NCBI RefSeq assembly: GCF_002923755.1
Contig: NZ_PGFZ01000008.1
Coordinates: forward strand, 82,664-146,663
Reading direction: 5' to 3'
DNA length: 64,000 nucleotides
Source: Methylovulum psychrotolerans
Lineage (GTDB): Bacteria > Pseudomonadota > Gammaproteobacteria > Methylococcales > Methylomonadaceae
The notes under the pieces are model-generated. The model ran no database searches, was not told the DNA's origin, and was given only the letters and a program-made list of their open reading frames with translations. Both the position numbers and the translations under genes were made by a program. Below are positions 1-8,663 of this stretch, piece after piece (position 1 is the first letter of the stretch; the number at the start of each line of letters is the position of its first letter).

Positions 1-2
1 TG

Positions 3-200
3 GGCTCCTGCCTTTATGCCCTTTGGGTGCACCTGCCGACGCGCGGCATCCCTGCCGTGCCTCTTTATGCCCTATGGGTATTCGGGCTGATCCCGACAAA
101 ATCTGCGGTGCTCGGCGCGGCAAACGGGAGAAAAGCAACGTTACTGCGTAACGTCAGTAAATTAGGGAGCAAAAACGGCGGGCAAAAAAAAGGCGGTTAA
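3..200 (+). CDS. possible 3' end of a truncated gene, unrecognised
   Basis: Frame 3 is open from the left edge to a TAA at 198-200. It would encode about 65 residues: a hydrophobic start (LYALWV appears twice) and a basic Gly/Lys-rich tail ending GQKKGG. The DNA contains two imperfect copies of a CTTTATGCCCT-TGGGT segment about 48 bp apart, so this may be a repeat rather than a gene. The other two forward frames stop earlier. I do not recognise the product, and the call rests only on the open frame. Confidence 0.15.
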   Translation, partial: GSCLYALWVHLPTRGIPAVPLYALWVFGLIPTKSAVLGAANGRKATLLRNVSKLGSKNGGQKKGG

Positions 201-211
201 AAAAACCGCCT
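184..211 (-). terminator. intrinsic terminator, minus strand
   Basis: Read on the minus strand, AGGCGGTT (211-204) pairs with AACCGCCT (198-191) around a TTTTT loop, followed directly by seven T (190-184). On the plus strand the hairpin has no T-tract, so it should stop leftward transcription. Confidence 0.6.
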
Positions 212-300
212 CAAGAGTATTAGGAAGGATATAACGCAACTTTCAGCCAAGTAAGCTCTAGGAGCTTCAAAAGTTAGGTTAATAATATCAACACGCCATG
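184..300 (-). ncRNA. candidate small structured RNA ending in an intrinsic terminator
   Basis: The 400 bases between the VanZ gene and the left-edge frame (201-601) hold no convincing protein gene. Just upstream of the minus-strand terminator there is a nested hairpin: outer stem AACTTT/AAAGTT (238-243 with 270-275), inner stem AAGCTC/GAGCTT (253-258 with 262-267) with a TAG loop. A structured segment followed by an independent terminator is the usual layout of a bacterial sRNA. The 5' end is unknown; a TTGCAC box lies near 330 on the minus strand, but no good -10 follows. It could instead be the 3' UTR of the VanZ transcript. Confidence 0.22.
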
Positions 301-601
301 CAATTAAAAATGTGACATATTGTCGCAGGTGTGCAACAGGGGGGGTTAGGCAGGCAAAAGCCACTGTGGCAAGGCGGGAAAACGGTCGCCTGAACGTATC
401 GGCTGGCTCAGACAGTATGGGTTTATGTCATTAATTAACTGATTATTATGATAATTAATAATGTATCCTGCTGTTGTATTCGGTTTTTTAGCGGTTGGCA
501 GCCGTAACAGTGTACGCTTTTGGATACACACTATATCTAAAACTCCCGCATAAAACTAAGCCTTCTGAAACGGTTATGGGCGGCAGTCTGTGCCTCAAAA
601 C

Positions 602-964
602 TTAAAACGGCATTTTTGCCCCAAACCTAAACAACAATAAAGCGGCCAAGCTTGCCCCCAAGGTATCCGCAACCCAGTCCATACTGTCGGAACTGCGGCC
701 AGGGACAAAGCTTTGGTGCCATTCGTCAGACAGCCCATATAAACTGCTGAAAGCAATACTGGCCACCGCCAGTATAATAGGCGGCTGGACAAAGGTGCGG
801 AAACCGCGCCACGCCAACACCGCCAAGATAAAATACGCCCCGCTGTGGTAGAGCTTGTCTTGTCCGGCAAACCACATCGGTGCGGGTAAGGACGGCTGGT
901 CTGACAGCCAATAAATAAAGCCGCAATACGCCAACAACCCAAAAACGTCTATACTTCTAACCAT
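602..964 (-). CDS. VanZ family membrane protein
   Basis: 120 residues with about four hydrophobic segments. The family signature is visible near residues 78-91 as SDEWHQSFVPGR, followed by the D-x-x-A-D motif (DWVADTLG) and a last membrane helix. VanZ proteins are small inner-membrane proteins named after a teicoplanin-resistance factor; in proteobacteria their role is not settled. The start ATG at 964 lies one base from the ATG of the divergent DUF455 gene at 966, so the two genes share a regulatory region inside each other's 5' ends. Family assignment is firm, function is not. Confidence 0.85.
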   Translation of the reverse strand: MVRSIDVFGLLAYCGFIYWLSDQPSLPAPMWFAGQDKLYHSGAYFILAVLAWRGFRTFVQPPIILAVASIAFSSLYGLSDEWHQSFVPGRSSDSMDWVADTLGASLAALLLFRFGAKMPF

Positions 965-965
965 A

Positions 966-1769
966 ATGAATAACCTGTTTGACTACGCGCAAGCCTGTTT
1001 GCATAACGCGGACATTGCCGAGAAATTGGCGTTAACCCATGAAGCGAAAGCCCGTTGTAGCCGTGGCGAGTTAAGTCTCGCCCAGCTAACGCCTGTGGCG
1101 GATATTAGCCACGTCACGTTTCCGGCCCAGCCGCAGTGGTTGCCGCCGCGTTTGGTGCCTAACCGCAAACTGACCCAAGCGGGCGGGGTGGCGGCGTTTT
1201 TCCATGCCATTGCCCATATTGAGTTTATGGCGATTTATCTGGCCTGGGATATTCTTTATCGGTTCCGTGGCTTGCCTGACGCATTCTATCAAGATTGGCT
1301 GAACATTGCCGACGAAGAGGCGCAGCATTTTGAAATGATTTGCCGCCATTTGCAGACCTTAGGGCTGGGATACGGCGACTTGTCCGCCCATGGCGGCCTC
1401 TGGGATCATGCGCGGGACACCGCCGATGATGTGCTGGCGCGTTTGGCCTTAGTGCCGCGCTGTATGGAAGCGCGGGGCTTGGATGTGACACCGGGCATCA
1501 TCAAAAAATTCGCCGCTATGAACGATACTGCCAGTATTGCGGTCTTGCAACGGATATTGACCGATGAGGTCGGCCATGTCGAACGCGGCTCTTATTGGTT
1601 TAACACCCTGTGCAACCAACAAGGCTTGGAGCCGGAAAGCCATTATCGGCAGTTAATCCGCCATTACTACCAAGGCGGCAAGCCAAAAGGCCCATTTAAC
1701 CGAGAAATGCGTATAATTGCAGGCTTTTCTGCTACTGAATTGGACTGGTTGGAAGAAGCATCCTCATGA
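966..1769 (+). CDS. DUF455 ferritin-like protein
   Basis: 267 residues, the normal length for DUF455 proteins, which adopt a ferritin-like four-helix fold related to diiron proteins such as MiaE. Probable metal-ligand motifs are AHIEFMA (about 82-88), DEEAQHFE (about 116-123), MEARGLD (about 168-174) and DEVGHVERG (about 200-208), giving the paired Glu/His pattern expected for a diiron site. Biochemical function is unknown. The stop overlaps the nnrS start by 4 bp (ATGA), so the two are translationally coupled and head an operon with the redox sensor pair downstream. Confidence 0.87.
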   Translation: MNNLFDYAQACLHNADIAEKLALTHEAKARCSRGELSLAQLTPVADISHVTFPAQPQWLPPRLVPNRKLTQAGGVAAFFHAIAHIEFMAIYLAWDILYRFRGLPDAFYQDWLNIADEEAQHFEMICRHLQTLGLGYGDLSAHGGLWDHARDTADDVLARLALVPRCMEARGLDVTPGIIKKFAAMNDTASIAVLQRILTDEVGHVERGSYWFNTLCNQQGLEPESHYRQLIRHYYQGGKPKGPFNREMRIIAGFSATELDWLEEASS

Positions 1770-2938
1770 AGACAAAAACACTATTCGATTACCCGCTGTT
1801 TGCCTTGGGCTTTAGGGCGTTTTTCGTCCTCGCTGGCCTGTCTGCACTGATGCTCATCTTGCTGTGGAACGCCATGTTGAAAGGCCAATGGCTACACGCC
1901 AATTACTTCGCCCCGAATTTTTGGCACGCCCATGAAATGCTCTTAGGTTATTCGGTCGCTGTGGTGGCGGGTTTTTTGCTCACTGCCGTGAAGAACTGGA
2001 CAGGCCGCGCCACCGTCACCGGTGGTGCGTTGTTGGGCTTATGCCTGTTATGGCTGTATGGGCGCATTTTGCCGTTTTATGCGGGGCTGTTGCCGGATGG
2101 CCTGATTGCCTTAGCCGATCTGGCTTTTTTGCCGTTATTGGCGTTCCGGGTCGGCGTACCTATCGTCCAGGCTAAGCAGTATAAGAATCTGGTTTTTGTG
2201 CTGATTTTACTGGTCTTAAGCGTCGGTAACGGCCTGATCCATACCCAAGCCCTAGGCCTTGCCGATACCGCCAGCGTCGGGCTGGAACTGGTGCTGGCGA
2301 CGTTAATCATCTTGATTTTGGTGATTGCCGGACGCATTTACCCGTTTTTTACCGAACGCGCCATTTCCGGCACTTTAATCCTGAAAAACCCGCTCATTGA
2401 AGGCTTGGCTATTGCCAGTGCCGTGCTGGTGTTCGGCCTGCAATTGGCTGACGTGGCGGGCGGCTGGCTGGCGTGGGGCGCGGGCTTTGCCGCGACGGTC
2501 AACTTCCTGCGCATCGCTAACTGGTATGTGCCTAGAATCCGCTATGTGCCCTTACTGTGGGTGTTGTATGTCGGCTATGGCTGGATTATCGCCGGGTTTG
2601 TCCTTACGGCTTTAGCTGCCTACGCATGGGTGGCCCCGTCTTTGGCTTTACATGCCTTTACCGTTGGCGGCATCGCCGTAGTCACCTTAGGGATGATGGC
2701 GCGGGTGGCGTTAGGCCATACCGGACGGGCGCTGAGGGTCTCCAACGCCATTGCCTTGGCGTTTCTGCTGATTAATCTGGCTGCGGTGCTACGGGTGCTG
2801 TTGCCCATGGCCTTACCCAGCTGCTATGACTGGTTTATTTATGCCTCGACTTTATGTTGGTTGGCGGCGTTTGCGTTATTCATCTTCATCTATTTGCCGA
2901 TTTTGACCCAGCCGCGCATAGACGGCCAAGAAGGTTAG
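1766..2938 (+). CDS. nnrS: NnrS family haem/copper membrane protein
   Basis: 390 residues that are almost entirely membrane helices (about twelve), with the N-terminal F-x-LGFRAFF and NFWHAHEMLLGY segments and the histidine-bearing helices typical of NnrS. NnrS is an inner-membrane haem- and copper-containing protein linked to protection from nitric oxide stress in denitrifiers and Vibrio. An SD-like GGAAGAAG precedes the ATG. It overlaps the DUF455 gene by 4 bp and is followed after 7 bp by the RegB-type kinase, which suggests that NO or redox sensing and defence are expressed together. No NO reductase is nearby. Confidence 0.87.
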   Translation: MKTKTLFDYPLFALGFRAFFVLAGLSALMLILLWNAMLKGQWLHANYFAPNFWHAHEMLLGYSVAVVAGFLLTAVKNWTGRATVTGGALLGLCLLWLYGRILPFYAGLLPDGLIALADLAFLPLLAFRVGVPIVQAKQYKNLVFVLILLVLSVGNGLIHTQALGLADTASVGLELVLATLIILILVIAGRIYPFFTERAISGTLILKNPLIEGLAIASAVLVFGLQLADVAGGWLAWGAGFAATVNFLRIANWYVPRIRYVPLLWVLYVGYGWIIAGFVLTALAAYAWVAPSLALHAFTVGGIAVVTLGMMARVALGHTGRALRVSNAIALAFLLINLAAVLRVLLPMALPSCYDWFIYASTLCWLAAFALFIFIYLPILTQPRIDGQEG

Positions 2939-2945
2939 TCCTGCC

Positions 2946-4352
2946 ATGCTTTCACACGTCTCCCCCAAATCCGAATTTTCCGCCCGTCAAAATCTGCGCT
3001 GGCTGTTTATTTTAAGAAATCTGATGATCCTCAGCGAATCTTTGCTGATTATCCTCTCGACGTATGGTCTGAACATCCGCTTGCCTGAGCAACAGCTCTG
3101 GCTGGTAGTATTTATGATCTGCGCCTTAAACTTTTACACCTCCATGCGCCTCCAGGCTGAAGAACCGGTTAACGAGACGGAACTGTTCATCCAGTTAATT
3201 ATGGATGTGGTGGCTATCGGGGCCTTGCTGTATTTGACGGGCGGTGCGTCCAACCCGATCATTTGGGTGTTTTTATTGCCGGTGATCATCACCGCCATTA
3301 TGCTGCCGCACTCTTATGCGTGGTATATGGTGATTATCACCACCTCCATGTACACGGTGCTGATGGCGTTTAACATCCCTTTGCCCGCCATCGAGCCGCA
3401 TTCGCCCAGCCCGCATTTGCTGCATTCGACCATGAACTACGATCTGTTGCAGCAAGCCCATGCCATGAGCGACAAGCACTATTTCAACCTGCATATCTTC
3501 GGCATGTGGTTTGGTTTTGTATTCAGTGCGGGTTTGGTGGCGTTTTTTGTCGTCGAATTGGCGATTGCCCTGCGCATCCAAGAGCGTAACCTTGCTGAAG
3601 CGCGGGAAAATGCCCTGCGTGATGAGCGCGTGGTCGCCCTCGGTACCTTAGCCGCCAGCGCGGCCCACGATATGGGCACACCGCTGGGGACAATCGCCAT
3701 TGTCGCCCACGAGTTGGAACAAGAGTACCCCGAACACCGCTTCCCGGATCTGCATGAAAAGACTCTGATTATGAAGCAGCAAATCGAACGCTGCAAAGCC
3801 GCCTTGTCGGTGATGTCGGCTTCGGCGGGGGAGTTACGCGCCGAATCTGGCCGCGTCATCTTGCTGACTGAATATATCGACGAGGTGATCAAACAATGGC
3901 GCACCCATAAGGTCTCGACCAAACTCAGTTTTGTCATTGACCCGGATGTGCCGTTTGATGCGCAAATTATCGCCGAGCGTACCCTGACCCATTCGATCAT
4001 TAATATCCTCAATAATGCCGCCGAAGCCTCACCGCCAGAAAAAGGCATCGAATTCCATGCCGACTGGAGCCGTCAACAGGCGATTATCCGTATCCGTGAT
4101 TTTGGTACCGGTCTCCCCCCGGAACTGCTTAATTTTGCCGGCAAACAGCCTGTGGTCAGTAAAAAACGCGGCTTAGGAGTCGGGCTGTTTCTTACCTACT
4201 CCACCATTCAACGTTTAGGCGGCAAAATTAACCTTTACAATCATGACGCAGGCGGTGCCTGTGTGGAGATTACTATTCCCCTTTTACATGCAGAAGAGCA
4301 ACATGATGACCTTACAGGAATTGGACAAGCCCCGTTTATTGCTGGTGGATGA
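2946..4352 (+). CDS. regB: RegB/PrrB-type redox sensor histidine kinase
   Basis: 468 residues. Six N-terminal membrane helices (about 20-205) contain GGASNPIIW at 99-107, close to the GGXXNPF quinone-binding loop of RegB. The phospho-acceptor box is AAHDMGTPL with His at 241. A Cys at 283 (IERCK) sits where RegB proteins keep their redox-active cysteine. The ATPase domain shows an N-box (INILNNAAEA), DFGTGLP and RGLGVGLFLT. RegB autophosphorylates and signals quinone/redox state to RegA. It follows nnrS by 7 bp, and its last 50 bases overlap the response regulator gene. The loop ends NPI rather than NPF. Confidence 0.9.
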   Translation: MLSHVSPKSEFSARQNLRWLFILRNLMILSESLLIILSTYGLNIRLPEQQLWLVVFMICALNFYTSMRLQAEEPVNETELFIQLIMDVVAIGALLYLTGGASNPIIWVFLLPVIITAIMLPHSYAWYMVIITTSMYTVLMAFNIPLPAIEPHSPSPHLLHSTMNYDLLQQAHAMSDKHYFNLHIFGMWFGFVFSAGLVAFFVVELAIALRIQERNLAEARENALRDERVVALGTLAASAAHDMGTPLGTIAIVAHELEQEYPEHRFPDLHEKTLIMKQQIERCKAALSVMSASAGELRAESGRVILLTEYIDEVIKQWRTHKVSTKLSFVIDPDVPFDAQIIAERTLTHSIINILNNAAEASPPEKGIEFHADWSRQQAIIRIRDFGTGLPPELLNFAGKQPVVSKKRGLGVGLFLTYSTIQRLGGKINLYNHDAGGACVEITIPLLHAEEQHDDLTGIGQAPFIAGG

Positions 4353-4854
4353 CGACGAAACCTTTTGCAAGGTTTTAAAAGCGGCGTTGGAAAAACGCAA
4401 TTACGAAGTCCTCGTCGCCAATAACGTCGCCAGCGGTATTGCCTTAGCCGAACAAAACCTGCCCGAATATGCGGTGATAGACTTGCGCATCGGCTATGAA
4501 TCCGGGTTGGAATTGGTCAAAAAATTGATCTCGCTGGACGATAACACCCAAATCGTCATGTTGACGGGTTTTGCCAGTATCGCCACCGCCGTCGAAGCCA
4601 TCAAGCTCGGTGCCACCCATTACTTGACCAAACCCGCCAACGCCGACGAAATCGTCAACGCCCTGAATAAAAACGAAGGCGATGCGTCTGTGTCCATCAG
4701 CGAAAACCCCTTATCGGTGAAGCGCTTGGAATGGGAGCATTTACAAAAAGTGCTGATGCAGTATGACGGCAATATCTCGGCAGCGGCACGGGCGTTGAAC
4801 ATGCACCGTCGGACTTTGCAAAGGAAGTTGGATAAGCGGCCCGTGCGGGAGTGA
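4303..4854 (+). CDS. regA: RegA/PrrA/ActR-type response regulator
   Basis: 183 residues from the ATG at 4303, chosen because AGAAGAG precedes it and the longer frame adds only an unlikely leader. Receiver domain about 10-125: DDD acidic pocket, phospho-acceptor Asp60 (VIDLRIG), LTGFAS and LTKPAN. The C-terminal Fis-like helix-turn-helix is SAAARALNMHRRTLQRKL, nearly identical to the invariant RegA/ActR DNA-binding helix. It should be phosphorylated by the kinase encoded upstream and control redox-responsive genes. Neighbouring nnrS is a plausible target. Confidence 0.9.
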   Translation: MMTLQELDKPRLLLVDDDETFCKVLKAALEKRNYEVLVANNVASGIALAEQNLPEYAVIDLRIGYESGLELVKKLISLDDNTQIVMLTGFASIATAVEAIKLGATHYLTKPANADEIVNALNKNEGDASVSISENPLSVKRLEWEHLQKVLMQYDGNISAAARALNMHRRTLQRKLDKRPVRE

Positions 4855-4895
4855 GTGTTGCAGACTCCCTCCGTTAACCGTTCCGGCAAGGTATC

Positions 4896-4919
4896 AAAAC
4901 CAAACTGGCGCGGTTTTTT
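4896..4919 (+). terminator. probable terminator of the DUF455-nnrS-regBA operon
   Basis: AAAACC (4896-4901) pairs with GGTTTT (4912-4917), with further T following, 40 bp after the regA stop. The stem is short (6 bp) with a 10-nt loop, so strength is uncertain. Confidence 0.4.
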
Positions 4920-5016
4920 AGGGTAAGCACATAAACAATCGATTATATAATAATCCCTTAGACAGTATCAGGAAGTTTGTCCAGATGCTTTTTATTTTTT
5001 ACCAAGAGCCACCCCC

Positions 5017-6168
5017 ATGACCGCCAAAGACCCCAAAGCCATCCGTATCGCCCCGAAAAAACAAGGCAGTACCTTATCGGCGGCGCAGAAACGCTTTAAT
5101 AACCTGATCAAACAAATCGATAAAAATAAAAAATTGTTGCTGGACTGGAAAGACACCATTCCGGTTTACCAGCAAAAAGTCGGGCAAGAATACGAGCCGC
5201 TGTTCGATACGTTTAACGGCTACCGCTTGGAATGGCTACAATTATTAGACCAGTATTATGAACACCCGCTGTTTAAGAAAACCGATAAGGCCAAAATCAA
5301 GCATATTATCAGCGCGGTCTGTGATGATTTAGTGGTTGATATGGAATCGGAGGCGGTGAAAGCTCTGTTCAATAAATACAAAGACACCGACTACTATGCG
5401 ATGGTGCAGGAACAGGAGCAAGCCATGGCTGAGATGATAAAGGGTCTCGCCAAAGAAATGTTTAAGGTCGATATTGATGACGACGTGGATGTCAGCACCC
5501 CAGAAAAATTCCAAGCCCATTTGCAAGACAAGCTACGCGAGCAAGCTGAGGCAGAAGAAGCCGTAAAGGCCGCTAAACCGAAGAAAAAAACCGTCAAGCA
5601 ATTGGCACGCGAAGCCAAGCAACAGGAAGACGAAGCCTTAGCGGGTAAATCGGTGCAGGAAATTTACCGTAAGCTGGTCGCCGCCTTGCATCCTGACCGC
5701 GAACCGGACGAGCAGGAGCGGGCGCGTAAAACCGAGCTGATGCAGCGCGTCAATACCGCTTACGGCAAAAAAGATTTGTTGCAATTGCTGGAACTGCAAT
5801 TGGAAGCGGAGCAGGTGGATGCCGCGCAATTAGGCCATATCGCCGATGACCGCTTAAAGCATTTTAATAAAATACTCGGCGAACAATTGGCGGAATTGAC
5901 AGAGGAAATAGGCCATATCGAGATGACGTTCATGGAGCGTTTGAATATGCCGTTTTTTGGCAAAATCACCCCCAAACATTTGTTAGCGGAACTTGCACAC
6001 GATATGCGGCAGGTCAAACAAGATATTGCTTATATTAAAGAAGACCTGCAAGACCATGCCGACCCGGCCACCTTTAAGGCGTGGCTAAAAGCTTACCGGA
6101 TACCTAAGCCTAAGCGGCGGGATGCTTTTGATGAGCTGTTTGGCGGCGATCCTTTTGACTTTCGCTAA
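5017..6168 (+). CDS. J-domain protein of unknown role
   Basis: 383 residues. A helical N-terminal half (1-170) and a Lys/Glu-rich coiled segment (175-207) precede a degenerate J domain at about 212-262 that keeps the HPD tripeptide (LHPDREPDE, residues 225-227) between two helices. J domains stimulate Hsp70 ATPase. The other DnaJ features (Gly/Phe stretch, zinc fingers) are absent, so this is a specialised co-chaperone with its own client or location. A helical C-terminal part follows (about 270-383). It appears to be transcribed alone. Function beyond DnaK contact is not predictable. Confidence 0.75.
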   Translation: MTAKDPKAIRIAPKKQGSTLSAAQKRFNNLIKQIDKNKKLLLDWKDTIPVYQQKVGQEYEPLFDTFNGYRLEWLQLLDQYYEHPLFKKTDKAKIKHIISAVCDDLVVDMESEAVKALFNKYKDTDYYAMVQEQEQAMAEMIKGLAKEMFKVDIDDDVDVSTPEKFQAHLQDKLREQAEAEEAVKAAKPKKKTVKQLAREAKQQEDEALAGKSVQEIYRKLVAALHPDREPDEQERARKTELMQRVNTAYGKKDLLQLLELQLEAEQVDAAQLGHIADDRLKHFNKILGEQLAELTEEIGHIEMTFMERLNMPFFGKITPKHLLAELAHDMRQVKQDIAYIKEDLQDHADPATFKAWLKAYRIPKPKRRDAFDELFGGDPFDFR

Positions 6169-6179
6169 CAGTCTGCATG

Positions 6180-6199
6180 GCCCTAACGCCTGTTAGGGC
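6180..6199. other. hairpin after the J-domain gene
   Basis: GCCCTAAC (6180-6187) and GTTAGGGC (6192-6199) form a perfect 8-bp stem with a GCCT loop, 11 bp past the stop. There is no T-run, so it may be an mRNA 3' stabiliser rather than an intrinsic terminator. Confidence 0.4.
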
Positions 6200-6314
6200 A
6201 GGTCAGCGGACTATGCCTTTGTGCTCCCGTTTTATTATCGGCTTATCCTTACCTTGGCGGCGGCTAAGGATACCGTAACCGTTTGTTACCTTGCCGCCCT
6301 AACCGAAAACCGAT

Positions 6315-7922
6315 ATGTTAAGAATCACCGAACTGAAACTCCCCCTAGACCATACCGAAGCCATGCTGAGCGCCACTATTATCGGGCGGCTAGGCATTAG
6401 CCCAGAGCAGCTAAACGGCTATACCATTTTTCGGCAAGGCAATGATGCCCGCAAACGCGCGGCGATTTTGCTGGTCTATACCCTAGATGTGAGCTTGAGC
6501 AATGAGGCGGAGGTGTTGGCGCGTTTTCACGCTGACCCGCATATTTTGCCGACCCCCGACACCACTTACCGTTTCGTCGGCCAAGCCCCCAGCAACCTGA
6601 GCGAACGGCCTATTATTATCGGCATGGGGCCGTGCGGTTTGTTTGTCGGGCTGATTTTGGCGCAAATGGGCTTTAAACCGCTGATTTTGGAGCGTGGCAA
6701 GGAAGTGCGCGAACGCACTAAAGACACCTTCGGTTTGTGGCGCAAACGGGTGTTTAACCCCGAATCGAATGTGCAGTTTGGTGAAGGCGGGGCGGGGACA
6801 TTCTCCGATGGCAAGCTCTATACCCAAATTAAAGACCCTAACCATTATGGCCGCAAGGTCTTGACTGAGTTTGTCAAAGCCGGGGCACCGGCAGAGATTT
6901 TACGGGTCAGTAAGCCGCATATCGGCACGTTTCGGCTGGTGTCGATGGTCGAGCAGATGCGGGCGAGTATTGAGGCCTTAGGCGGGGAAATCCGCTTCCA
7001 ATGCCGGGTGGATGATCTGGCGATTAGCGACGGACAAGTACAAGGCGTGACCCTCGCCAGCGGTGAAACCTTGCGTAGCCGCCATATCGTCTGCGCGGTC
7101 GGCCATAGTGCGCGGGATACCTTTGCCATGCTCTATGAGCGCGGCGTTTATATCGAAGCCAAGCCGTTTTCGGTGGGATTGCGTATCGAACACCCGCAAT
7201 CCTTAATCGACACCTGCCGCTTTGGCGCGGCTGCCGGACACCCTTTATTGGGTGCGGCGGATTATAAGCTTGTCCACCATTGCCAAAATGGCCGCTCCGT
7301 GTACAGTTTCTGCATGTGTCCGGGCGGTACAGTGGTGGCGGCGACCTCGGAAGCGGGGCATGTCGTCACTAATGGTATGAGCCAATATTCGCGCAATGAA
7401 CGCAACGCCAATAGCGGTATTGTGGTCGGCATTACCCCGGAAACCGATTACCCCGGCCACCCCTTAGCGGGCATTGCCTTACAACGCCAGTTAGAAGCCC
7501 ATGCCTTTGTCTTAGGCGGCGGCACTTATGATGCACCCGGGCAATTGGTCGGCGACTTCCTCGCCCAACGCCCCTCGACCACCTTCGGCAGCGTTTTGCC
7601 TTCGTACACGCCGGGGGTGCATCTGGGCGATTTGTCCACCGCCTTGCCTGATTATGCCATTACCGCCATCCGCGAAGCCTTGCCCGCCTTCGGCAAAAAA
7701 ATCAAAGGCTTTGCGATGGATGATGCGTTGTTGACGGGCGTGGAAACCCGCACTTCGTCGCCTATCCGCATCAAACGTAACGGAGATTACCAAAGCATCA
7801 ACACCAAAGGCCTATATCCGGCAGGCGAAGGGGCGGGTTATGCGGGTGGGATTTTGTCGGCGGCGGTAGATGGTATTAAAGTCGCCGAAGCGGTGGCTTT
7901 GGCGATGTTAAGGAATGAGTAG
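6315..7922 (+). CDS. FAD-dependent oxidoreductase (COG2509-like)
   Basis: 535 residues. A short N-terminal domain (about 1-90) precedes an FAD Rossmann motif, IIIGMGPCGLF with the acidic LILERG strand end, at about 97-130. NVQFGEGGAGTFSDGKL follows, a signature of the FAD-dependent dehydrogenase family COG2509. The C-terminus has GLYPAGEGAGYAGGI, the second FAD-contact segment. Substrate is unknown for this widespread family. It appears monocistronic, with a 146-bp gap upstream. Family assignment is firm, reaction is not. Confidence 0.83.
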   Translation: MLRITELKLPLDHTEAMLSATIIGRLGISPEQLNGYTIFRQGNDARKRAAILLVYTLDVSLSNEAEVLARFHADPHILPTPDTTYRFVGQAPSNLSERPIIIGMGPCGLFVGLILAQMGFKPLILERGKEVRERTKDTFGLWRKRVFNPESNVQFGEGGAGTFSDGKLYTQIKDPNHYGRKVLTEFVKAGAPAEILRVSKPHIGTFRLVSMVEQMRASIEALGGEIRFQCRVDDLAISDGQVQGVTLASGETLRSRHIVCAVGHSARDTFAMLYERGVYIEAKPFSVGLRIEHPQSLIDTCRFGAAAGHPLLGAADYKLVHHCQNGRSVYSFCMCPGGTVVAATSEAGHVVTNGMSQYSRNERNANSGIVVGITPETDYPGHPLAGIALQRQLEAHAFVLGGGTYDAPGQLVGDFLAQRPSTTFGSVLPSYTPGVHLGDLSTALPDYAITAIREALPAFGKKIKGFAMDDALLTGVETRTSSPIRIKRNGDYQSINTKGLYPAGEGAGYAGGILSAAVDGIKVAEAVALAMLRNE

Positions 7923-7959
7923 GGGGTATACGCGCTAATTTAACAATCAAGCTATGCTG

Positions 7960-8555
7960 CAAGCTGGGCAAACAGCCTCATGCTTTCAAGCACTGACATA
8001 TTGCAACATAAGCTTGCGGGGGCGCAATATCACTGCCACGCCTTGGCCGGGCTGTTCAAAAATGGCCTACGGATGGTAGCCCCTGTCCAGCCAGGCCACG
8101 TCGCCTTTGACGAGATGGAGAGGTTAAGGCGTTCGCCCACATCCTGGTCGGTCACTGCAATGTGGACGAACGGCAGCACGGCCAAATCCAACGCCACATC
8201 TAACCGGTAAGACGTGCCCGCCGCGTTCACCAAACTGCCGCAGGTTGCCGGGCATCCCCCTACATGCGGCCACATTTTTTTACAACAGGGCTTTTAACCA
8301 AGGGATGTACACGGAAAGCCGTTTTTGCACGGCTGTGTCAGCGATGCGCTCCTGCAATAGGGTGATATTTCCCGCCACACCCTGCCGCGATTTGTCCAAA
8401 TTGCAGTACATCAATACCAACTGCCCCAAACCCAAGGGGCTGCTGATCTTCCGCGAACGGGTGAAAGCCTTGAATTCCCCCTTTCTTCCTTTTTTGTCTG
8501 AATTTAAACACCTAATAAGCACATAGTAAGCATGTGGTAAGCACTTATTAAGCAC
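7960..8555 (-). pseudogene. decayed IS4-family-like transposase
   Basis: Minus-strand fragments in different frames together resemble the first half of an IS4-type transposase. 8555-8280 encodes an N-terminal piece (LLQERIADTAVQKRLS, then PWLKALL). 8275-8030 encodes GTSYRLDVALDLAVL and HIAVTDQDVGERLN. In a shifted frame, about 8110-7975 reads GDVAWLDRGYHP, a stop, then EQPGQGVAVILRPRK. The central part, the C-terminus and the inverted ends are missing. At least one frameshift, one in-frame stop and a deletion make it non-functional. It fills most of the 740-bp gap before the RTX gene. Confidence 0.7.
8516..8554 (+). promoter_or_regulatory. four TAAGCA repeats at exact 11-bp spacing
   Basis: TAAGCA begins at 8516, 8527, 8538 and 8549, one per DNA helical turn, followed by C, T, C and C. 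Direct half-sites at 11-bp intervals are the arrangement bound by OmpR/PhoB-family regulators. The array sits 35 bp before a conserved promoter-like element and about 110 bp before the RTX start codon. Confidence 0.5.
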
Positions 8556-8588
8556 ATAAGGGTTTTATTTATAATATTTATTCTCGCA

Positions 8589-8615
8589 ATTAACTAAAAT
8601 ACGGTATAAACTCTA
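8589..8615 (+). promoter_or_regulatory. promoter-like element shared with the sulfatase gene
   Basis: ATTAACTAA, then ATA, then GGTATAA and CTA, matched at about 22 of 27 positions by 17273-17299 upstream of the sulfatase. GGTATAA may act as the -10. There is no standard -35 at 17 bp, so an activator may replace it. Confidence 0.35.
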
Positions 8616-8663
8616 AATCCAGACAGGTCGATTTTCTGATGGCGCAACTTAGAGTGATAATTA

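Noticed and set aside
346..531. Minus-strand frame of 61 residues in the VanZ-side gap
   Set aside because: No recognisable domain, no good ribosome site and low-complexity Asn/Tyr content; more likely chance.
8516..8554. CRISPR or plasmid iterons
   Set aside because: Repeats are only 6-7 bp with 4-5 bp spacers and no cas or rep gene; operator half-sites fit better.
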